From Candidatus Omnitrophota bacterium (GTDB taxonomy: Bacteria > Omnitrophota > Koll11 > Gygaellales > Profunditerraquicolaceae): a DNA stretch of 17,835 bases. The notes beneath the pieces are model-generated. The model was not told the DNA's origin, ran no database searches, and was given only the letters and a program-made list of their open reading frames with translations. Made by a program: the position numbers and the translations under genes. Position 1 is the first letter of the stretch, and every line of letters begins with the position of its first letter. This document shows, piece after piece, positions 5,731 to 13,554 of the stretch. The DNA lies in assembly GCA_028719045.1 (NCBI GenBank), contig JAQULD010000019.1, positions 1 through 17,835 of the forward strand, in the 5' to 3' direction.

Positions 5731-7238
5731 TTTGCGAATTTTGTCCTTAATTGGTAAGCCAGCATTAGTGAACTATTAATAAACCAATATAAAACCAATC
5801 CCGAAGGCATATGGTAAAAAACAAATCCGAAAACAATCGGCAGGATTATCAACATTAATTTCTGCTGATCCGCGGTATTGGAATCAGTAGTAGGCGCGGC
5901 GGTAATTTTTTGTTGAACGAACATGCCTAAAGCCATTAATATAGGCAAAATATTGATTTCATTCCCTATCAATGGCAAAGAAACCGGCAATGTAATCAAA
6001 CGGTCTGCTTCGGATAAATCTTTTATCCAAAGAAAATGCGCGCCCTTTAAAGCAATCGAACGGATCAGGGCCTGATAAAGAGCGAAAAATATGGGTATCT
6101 GTAAAATTAAAGGTAAACACCCGCTAAAAGGATTAACTTTATGCTTTCGGTACAATTCAATGGTTTCTTTATTAAGCCTTTGGGGATTATCTTTATAAAG
6201 CTTTCTTAGTTTTTCAATTTCAGGCTGTATTAATTGCATCTCCTTCATAGATCTCATTTGCTTCACAGATAAAGGATAAAGCAATAAATAAATGAATATG
6301 CTTAAAAGAATGATGGTAATTCCCCAACTATGCACTAAACGATGCAAAAATTCAATAAAATGCACCAAAACCTGCGATATAATGTCAAAAGTGCCATAGT
6401 ACATCACGGCTGACCATTCCGGTTTAATCGAACTAATCGTGCTTAACTCCTGAGGCCCCAAATAAATATGGAATTTCTCGCTACGAATCTGCCCAGGTTG
6501 AATAGCCTTGTCTGGAAAAACTAATCCTATTTCGGATTCTTGCGCGCTGACTTTTTTAACAAAAGCTGAAAAACCTTGATTTTCTGGTTGAATGATCGCG
6601 CAAAAATACCTATCCCGCATGGCTAAAAATTGTAAATTATTAAAAATACTATCTTTATGAACATTGGGGTGCAATACTTTATCATTTTCCGCAACAGTGA
6701 TATCTTCGAATTTTGTCTGCATCTGATTTGAAGCAAAATCTAAAACTCCAAGTAACAACGGTGTATTAAAATTTAGGGCTTCTTGAGATAAATTTTGGAT
6801 TTCTATTTCTAACCTTAACTCATACTTAGAGTTAGAAAAAATAAATCGTTTAGTAATCCTTTTTTTATCATCAGATTGGACAAATTCAAAGGTATTATCA
6901 GATGTTGCGGTTTTCTTAAATTTAAGGCTATTATCGTTTAAAAAGAAGCCATATTTTAAAGGAAACCTATAATCCTGGTATTTTTCAAAAATTACATCCT
7001 TAATGGCGGCCTGGGAATCAACAAAAGTTATTTTTTTACTATCGAGGCCAATTGTACTTGCGGGTAATTCTTCGGTTTTCCGGGGAGTTTCGGCAGGAAT
7101 AGCCTGTTTTGTTTTTTCTACCGGAGAAGTCTGCTGCGGTGGCGGTGGCGGTACGACAGGCGGTTTAGGCATTAAAGCCGACCAGATCAGTAACACGAAC
7201 AGGGATAAAGCAATAGCGATAATTACACGTTTTTCCAT
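5727..7238 (-). CDS. yidC: Membrane protein insertase YidC
   Basis: YidC inserts and folds inner-membrane proteins with or without the Sec translocon. The 503-residue protein is the Gram-negative form. It has TM1 at residues 5-23, a proline-rich linker (25-34), a large periplasmic beta domain (about 60-275), then the insertase core with TM segments near 303-322, 371-392, 420-442 and 460-495. The core carries Arg329 in 'KQMRSMKEMQLIQPEIEKLR', the groove arginine position, and 'KHKVNPFSGCLPLILQIPIF'. A good AAGGAG precedes the ATG. It follows yidD and overlaps jag by 4 bases. The gene is strongly AT-rich; one 60-base stretch (6781-6840) has 15 G+C. Confidence 0.97.
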   Translation of the reverse strand: MEKRVIIAIALSLFVLLIWSALMPKPPVVPPPPPQQTSPVEKTKQAIPAETPRKTEELPASTIGLDSKKITFVDSQAAIKDVIFEKYQDYRFPLKYGFFLNDNSLKFKKTATSDNTFEFVQSDDKKRITKRFIFSNSKYELRLEIEIQNLSQEALNFNTPLLLGVLDFASNQMQTKFEDITVAENDKVLHPNVHKDSIFNNLQFLAMRDRYFCAIIQPENQGFSAFVKKVSAQESEIGLVFPDKAIQPGQIRSEKFHIYLGPQELSTISSIKPEWSAVMYYGTFDIISQVLVHFIEFLHRLVHSWGITIILLSIFIYLLLYPLSVKQMRSMKEMQLIQPEIEKLRKLYKDNPQRLNKETIELYRKHKVNPFSGCLPLILQIPIFFALYQALIRSIALKGAHFLWIKDLSEADRLITLPVSLPLIGNEINILPILMALGMFVQQKITAAPTTDSNTADQQKLMLIILPIVFGFVFYHMPSGLVLYWFINSSLMLAYQLRTKFAK

Positions 7239-7254
7239 AAAAACTCCTTAACGT

Positions 7255-7470
7255 CTAAATTAGGGGGTCATAGCCCGATTTTGGATAAAAAGGATGGCAC
7301 CTGGATAATCTTAAGCTGCCTTTTAATATACCTTTTAAAAGGCCGTATTTGGTTATGGCCTGTTTGGTGTATTCCGAACAGCTGGGCCAATACCTGCAGG
7401 TGCATGGCAGCATAGTTCTTAAGTACCTCTGATATGCGGTTAGAAGACCTATGGACAGCTTTTTAAGCAT
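7255..7470 (-). CDS. yidD: Membrane protein insertion efficiency factor YidD
   Basis: This small inner-membrane-associated protein assists YidC-dependent insertion. The 71-residue product has an amphipathic N-terminal helix ('LSIGLLTAYQRYL'), then the family's cysteine-rich core 'CTCRYWPSCSEYTKQAI' (23-39), 'KYGLLKG', and 'RCHPFYPKSGYDPL' (57-70). The ATG shares one base with the rpmH stop codon (TAATG), leaving no room for the rnpA gene that normally separates them. yidC follows 16 bases later. Confidence 0.95.
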   Translation of the reverse strand: MLKKLSIGLLTAYQRYLRTMLPCTCRYWPSCSEYTKQAITKYGLLKGILKGSLRLSRCHPFYPKSGYDPLI

Positions 7471-7607
7471 TAGAAACTGAGCTTTTTTCTGCCTTTACGC
7501 CGGCGGCTGGATAAAACTTTTCTGCCGGACTTCGTCGACATTTTCTTCCGGAAGCCCTGGCTCCTTTTTCCTTTGATATTTGTGGGTGTTTTTAGATGTT
7601 TTTTCAT
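7470..7607 (-). CDS. rpmH: Ribosomal protein bL34
   Basis: A 45-residue basic protein starting MKKHLKTPTNIKGKRSQGF and ending VLSSRRRKGRKKLSF is the complete large-subunit protein bL34 (about 44-47 residues usual). The family pattern 'RKKMSTKSGRKVLSSRRRKGR' is present, shown here as two blocks over residues 20-40. AAGGAG lies 11 bases before the ATG. It is the first gene of the rpmH-yidD-yidC-jag operon, 58 bases downstream of a strong predicted start site. A longer out-of-frame reading frame overlaps it and is spurious. Confidence 0.96.
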   Translation of the reverse strand: MKKHLKTPTNIKGKRSQGFRKKMSTKSGRKVLSSRRRKGRKKLSF

Positions 7608-7671
7608 TTTTTTGCTTTCTCCTTAGCCTGTTTTTAAAAGATTTTCCCCGCCGTAGTTTTTGAAGTACTAA

Positions 7672-7699
7672 ATTATAACACAAATAAAACACTCGTCAA
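7672..7699 (-). promoter_or_regulatory. Sigma70-type promoter for rpmH operon
   Basis: On the minus strand TTGACG (7699-7694), a 16-base spacer and a perfect TATAAT (7677-7672) preceded by TG at the extended -10 position (TGTTATAAT). Transcription should start near 7665, giving a leader of roughly 58 bases to the rpmH ATG. This is a motif match only, but a strong one in the right place. Confidence 0.78.
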
Positions 7700-7715
7700 C
7701 TCATATAGTTTCGCG

Positions 7716-7743
7716 CTTTCCCTAAAAATTTTTAAAGGGAAAG
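7716..7743. repeat. Inverted repeat in oriC region
   Basis: CTTTCCCT (7716-7723) and AGGGAAAG (7736-7743) are perfect complements around an A/T-only 12-base centre. On the plus strand a run of five T follows 2 bases later (after GCC), so it resembles an intrinsic terminator, yet no gene ends there on that strand. It may be an origin structure or a guard against rightward transcription into the region. Confidence 0.4.
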
Positions 7744-7823
7744 GCCTTTTTATCAGTGAAAAATTTTAACATACAAATAAGGGGGGGTCAAGTTAATTCC
7801 ATCCCTTGGCCCGGATTTTCCCC

Positions 7824-7842
7824 CTGGAAAAGATTTTTCCGG
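7824..7842. repeat. Short inverted repeat upstream of dnaA promoter
   Basis: CTGGAAAA and TTTTCCGG flank GAT, with one G-T wobble. A T-rich stretch follows on the plus strand. It ends 18 bases before the -35 box of the dnaA promoter. Function is unknown; it could terminate stray rightward transcripts or bind a regulator. Confidence 0.35.
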
Positions 7843-7860
7843 CGGGTTTTATTCTTTTAG

Positions 7861-7888
7861 TTGACTGAAAAAGAAATTATTGTATAAT
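7861..7888 (+). promoter_or_regulatory. Sigma70-type promoter for dnaA
   Basis: TTGACT (7861-7866), a 16-base spacer and a perfect TATAAT (7883-7888). The start would be near 7895, producing a leader of about 215 bases before dnaA. No other good promoter was seen closer to the gene. Confidence 0.75.
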
Positions 7889-7921
7889 AAATTCGGTTTA
7901 TAGGTTGAAAAAATTTGATTT

Positions 7922-8056
7922 GGCGATGGAGTAAAAATTAAAGGGTATATTTGATGGCAGCCCGAAACCGCACCGGCTGTTAATTATAGACGAGAAACGC
8001 CCTGCCTTTTGTAAATATAAAATCATCTTACAAAATCGCCTTTCTGTTTTAACAGA
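7922..8056 (+). other. Possible structured dnaA leader with a nine-codon reading frame
   Basis: Within the predicted dnaA leader, GGCGA (7922-7926) can pair with TCGCC (8036-8040). This would enclose CAGCC/GGCTG (7958-7962 with 7975-7979) and an eight-pair stem TTTTGTAA/TTACAAAA (8007-8014 with 8028-8035). A further hairpin TCTGTT/AACAGA lies at 8043-8056. A reading frame at 7954-7983 encodes MAARNRTGC and has AAAGGG 8 bases before its ATG. I recognise no known riboswitch. The pairings could be chance or origin DNA structure. Confidence 0.3.
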
Positions 8057-8057
8057 C

Positions 8058-8076
8058 TTATCCACGATGTGAATAA
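8058..8076. promoter_or_regulatory. Inverted pair of DnaA boxes
   Basis: TTATCCACG (8058-8066, plus strand, one mismatch to TTATCCACA) and TTATTCACA on the minus strand (8076-8068, matching TTATNCACA exactly) are separated by one base. Together with flanking bases they form an imperfect palindrome with ten-base arms (8056-8065 and 8069-8078, nine of ten matching). The place, 36 bases before dnaA and inside its leader, fits origin function or DnaA self-control. Confidence 0.7.
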
Positions 8077-8111
8077 GTTGTTAATAGCCCGCAATACGAT
8101 AGTTAAAAATT

Positions 8112-9452
8112 ATGGCAGATATTCACGCACTCTGGAAAGAAACAGAGGACTACCTGAAAAATAAGCTCGGGGATACCGTTTTTTCCACCTGGATAAAACC
8201 CCTGAGGCTAAGACCCGACAAAGATAACGCGCAAAACTTTTTCCTGGAAGCGCCCGATGATTTTTTCAGGGACTGGGTCGAAAAATATTACAAGCAGGCG
8301 GTCCTCGAGGCAATGCAGCTGACGGCAAAACATCCCGTTACCCTGGTAATTGAAACGAATGCCGTGCTTAAAGACAGTTCTTATAAAACGATTCCCGAGA
8401 AAGTTAAAATCCAGGTCGCGGATCTTCCGGACACCGTTTTTCTTAATCCCCGTTACACTTTCGATAATTTCGTAATAGGCGCGTCTAACCGCCATGCGCA
8501 TGCTTATTCCATGGCCGTTGCGGACGCCCCGGCTAAAGCTTATAATCCGTTGTTTATCTACGGAGGGGTGGGGCTGGGGAAAACCCATCTTTTACAGGCA
8601 ATATGCAACCATATAAAAAGCAAAAACCCGAATGTTAAAATCTGTTATATCGCTTCCGAGAGGTTTACCAACGAATTGATCGACGCCATACAGCATCATT
8701 CCACCTCCGCGTTCAGGCAGAAATACAGGAATGTGGACATCCTGGTAATAGACGATATCCATTTTATCGCCGGGAAGGAATCCACCCAGGAAGAATTTTT
8801 CCACACCTTTAACACTTTATACGACGCCCATAAACAGATCATTATTTCTTCGGACCGGCCTCCGAAAGAAATCTCGAATTTGCAGGAAAGGCTGGTTTCA
8901 AGGTTCAGCTGGGGGCTTACCACCGATATACAGCCGCCGGACCTGGAAACCCGGGTTGCCATCTTAAAAAAGAAGATCGAAAGAGAACCTATAAATGTGC
9001 CGGACGAGGTCATATTCTTTATCGCCAACCTCATTAAGACCAATATCAGGGAACTGGAGGGGGCGCTTATCCGCGTGATCGCATATTCGCTTTTGGAAGA
9101 AAAACCCATTACCATGGCGCTGGTGAAGGAAGTCCTGAAAGATCTTCTGAAAGAATCCAAAAAAACCATTACCATCGATTTTATTCAGCGCTGCGTCATG
9201 GAAGAATTCAGCATTTCCATGCAGGATTTAAAAACCAAGAGGCGCAATAAAAATATAGTGCTGCCCAGGCAGGTGGCAATGTATTTAAGCAGGGAGTTAA
9301 CGGACCTGTCTCTTCCGGAAATAGGCAGTTTTTTTGGCGGGAAGGACCATACCACCGTTTTGCACTCATATAATAAAATCAAACAGGAAATCGAAAAAAA
9401 CGACGATTTGAAATATAAGGTTAATAGAATTATTAAAGTCATTCAACAGTAA
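8112..9452 (+). CDS. dnaA: Chromosomal replication initiator DnaA
   Basis: DnaA is an AAA+ ATPase that binds DnaA boxes and melts the origin. The 446-residue product has domain I ('LWKETEDYLKNKLGDTVFSTW', given as the segment at 7-27), a short linker, domain III with Walker A GGVGLGKT (151-158), Walker B 'ILVIDDIHF' (210-218), an arginine-finger region 'ERLVSRFSWGL' (259-269), and domain IV with the DNA-binding signature 'SFFGGKDHTTVLHSYNKI' near the C-terminus. Length is usual. No recognisable Shine-Dalgarno sequence precedes the ATG (AT-rich 'gttaaaaatt'), so translation may be weak or structure-dependent. Codon composition is more GC-rich than the following dnaN start. Confidence 0.98.
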   Translation: MADIHALWKETEDYLKNKLGDTVFSTWIKPLRLRPDKDNAQNFFLEAPDDFFRDWVEKYYKQAVLEAMQLTAKHPVTLVIETNAVLKDSSYKTIPEKVKIQVADLPDTVFLNPRYTFDNFVIGASNRHAHAYSMAVADAPAKAYNPLFIYGGVGLGKTHLLQAICNHIKSKNPNVKICYIASERFTNELIDAIQHHSTSAFRQKYRNVDILVIDDIHFIAGKESTQEEFFHTFNTLYDAHKQIIISSDRPPKEISNLQERLVSRFSWGLTTDIQPPDLETRVAILKKKIEREPINVPDEVIFFIANLIKTNIRELEGALIRVIAYSLLEEKPITMALVKEVLKDLLKESKKTITIDFIQRCVMEEFSISMQDLKTKRRNKNIVLPRQVAMYLSRELTDLSLPEIGSFFGGKDHTTVLHSYNKIKQEIEKNDDLKYKVNRIIKVIQQ

Positions 9453-9638
9453 ATTAAGCTGTTATCCTATGCAAATTAACCGGTTTTACCAACCTAAAAA
9501 TGTTATTTAAAGGAATAAAACTGCTTGAGTTAGCGACATTTGCACAAAATAGGCCACTGCTTATTTCTAAGACGACTACGGGTTTTAAGTATTATATTAT
9601 TAAAAATAATAAGGCTTATTGTTAAAGCGGGGGTGATG

Positions 9639-10730
9639 ATGAAATTCAAGATCGAAAAGGAAATTTTACTAAAAGGCATCGATGTAATACAAAATGTTAT
9701 TTCCGCAAAGACTACGTTGCCAATACTTTCCAACATCTTAATAGAAAGCTATCAGGACAAGTTGCGGCTGACCGCTACCGATCTTAATATAGGGATAAGT
9801 TGTGTAATCCCTGTGAATATGCAGGAACCCGGGGCGATAACGGTTCCGGCAAGAAGGTTCGGCAATATAATAAGGGAGCTTCCGGAAAACCAGATCCAGA
9901 TCAGTACTAAGAAAAATAACATGGTCATTATTGAAACAGATGCCTGTGAATTTAAAATACTCGGCATATCTTCCGAAGAATTTCCCAAATTGCCAGATTT
10001 TAAAGATAAAGAAGTGATAAAGCTTGAGCAGTCCGGTTTAAAACATATATTGAACCTGACTTCTTTTGCGGTTTCGTTTGATGAAACAAGGTATATTTTA
10101 AACGGCATACTTTTTAAAATAACGAAGAATAATCTTGTGTTGGTCGGTACGGACGGCAAGCGGTTGGCTATTGTTGACAACAAACTCAAACAGAGTATAA
10201 ATAAAGAATTCCACATCATTGTCCCTATAAAAACAATTCAGGAGCTGGTGCGTAATCTTAAAGACGAGGGCGATGTATCGCTTATAATAGGGGCGAATCA
10301 AATATTATTTGATTTTGGTGATGTAATGATCATATCGCGCCTGATCGAAGGGGAATTCCCGGATTATCAGCAGGTGATCCCTCCGGTATCGGAGAATAAA
10401 ATAAAAATCGGCAGGGAACAATTCATGTTAGCTATAAGAAGGGCGGCCTTACTCTCTACCCCGGATTACCAGGCGGTAAAGTTTGAGGTTTTCAGGGACA
10501 AACTGGTCATTTCCAAATCCACGCCTGATATCGGGGAATCCCGCGAAGAGGTAAAGATCGAATACCAGGGCAAAGAAATGATCATCGGGTTTAACCCGAA
10601 TTATCTGACCGACGTATTAAAAAATCTTTCCGAAGGACAGGTGCATTTTGAACTTACCGGCAGCGAAAAACCCGGGGTGATACGGGCTGACGGCTATGTT
10701 TATATCGTTTTGCCGATGCGCCTTGGATAA
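9639..10730 (+). CDS. dnaN: DNA polymerase III beta sliding clamp
   Basis: This is the ring-shaped processivity clamp, recruited by polymerase III and many repair proteins. The 363-residue product starts MKFKIEKEILLKGIDVIQ and ends with the family's 'YIVLPMRLG'; three clamp domains of about 120 residues fit. I chose the second of two adjacent ATGs because GGGGG (9629-9633) is 5 bases before it; the first ATG (9636) is also possible. A longer in-frame extension from 9540 has no family match and is rejected. The 186-base gap after dnaA is AT-rich. It has -10-like TATTAT/TATATT at 9590-9598 but no good -35, and one weak DnaA-box-like sequence at 9538-9546. The 5' half is AT-rich (17 G+C in 9901-9960), the 3' part is not (30 in 10501-10560). 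Confidence 0.97.
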   Translation: MKFKIEKEILLKGIDVIQNVISAKTTLPILSNILIESYQDKLRLTATDLNIGISCVIPVNMQEPGAITVPARRFGNIIRELPENQIQISTKKNNMVIIETDACEFKILGISSEEFPKLPDFKDKEVIKLEQSGLKHILNLTSFAVSFDETRYILNGILFKITKNNLVLVGTDGKRLAIVDNKLKQSINKEFHIIVPIKTIQELVRNLKDEGDVSLIIGANQILFDFGDVMIISRLIEGEFPDYQQVIPPVSENKIKIGREQFMLAIRRAALLSTPDYQAVKFEVFRDKLVISKSTPDIGESREEVKIEYQGKEMIIGFNPNYLTDVLKNLSEGQVHFELTGSEKPGVIRADGYVYIVLPMRLG

Positions 10731-10731
10731 A

Positions 10732-11010
10732 ATGGAACGGATAAAAGATACGATAAAATCCCTGATGCAGGATCTGGCGTCAAAACAGGATGCTAATTTA
10801 AAAGATAACCCCGAGGTCCTGTTAAAAAAGTATTTATCCAGGAAAGAACAAAAGCACGTCAAGGTGCAGTATTTCCGGAAAGGGACGCTCGGGATAGCCG
10901 TAGATTCGAGCACCTGGCTTTATTATCTGAACCTGCAGAAAGACAGGCTTCTGGCGGATTTTAATAAGGAATCCTCTTTGATAAAGGATATCCGTTTCAA
11001 GTTGGCATAA
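10732..11010 (+). CDS. dciA: DciA-family (DUF721) helicase-loader protein
   Basis: The 92-residue product MERIKDTIKSLMQDL... carries the DUF721 features 'GTLGIAVDSSTWLYYLNLQKDRLLADFN' (about 47-74, shown here as a region) followed by 'IKDIRFKLA'. The Trp followed by a leucine-rich helix and the final 'IRF' strand are family hallmarks. DciA loads the replicative helicase DnaB in bacteria lacking DnaC/DnaI. The start is 1 base after the dnaN stop, so coupling is likely even though no Shine-Dalgarno is clear. It occupies the position where recF usually sits between dnaN and gyrB. The sequence is short and divergent, so the call rests partly on context. Confidence 0.75.
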   Translation: MERIKDTIKSLMQDLASKQDANLKDNPEVLLKKYLSRKEQKHVKVQYFRKGTLGIAVDSSTWLYYLNLQKDRLLADFNKESSLIKDIRFKLA

Positions 11011-13539
<2,529 letters not shown>

Positions 13540-13554
13540 TTCGGAGTAATCATA

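Larger units (their letters stand above)
7608..8111. other. oriC: Candidate chromosomal replication origin (oriC) between rpmH and dnaA
   Basis: This 504-base gene-free region separates the two divergent gene blocks. It contains back-to-back promoters for rpmH (leftward) and dnaA (rightward), several AT-rich hairpins in 7700-7850, a run of seven G at 7781-7787, and an inverted pair of DnaA boxes 36 bases before dnaA. Divergent transcription away from this point, dnaA itself and parS about 2.6 kb away all fit an origin. Only two convincing DnaA boxes were found, fewer than in most origins, so part of the origin could lie in the dnaA-dnaN gap. Confidence 0.65.

Noticed and set aside
7495..7692. 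65-codon minus-strand frame overlapping rpmH, considered as a possible RnpA or rnpA overlap like that of Thermus
   Set aside because: It is in a different frame from the clear bL34, is too short for RnpA, and lacks the RNR-type and FxxxxxG motifs; its start lies upstream of the predicted rpmH transcript start.
9540..9638. In-frame N-terminal extension of dnaN from an ATG at 9540
   Set aside because: The extension has no clamp-family match, and a strong G-rich ribosome site supports the start at 9639.
10696..10731. Upstream in-frame ATG for the DciA-like gene inside dnaN
   Set aside because: The 12 extra residues overlap the dnaN C-terminus; the ATG at 10732, 1 base after the dnaN stop, is the natural coupled start.
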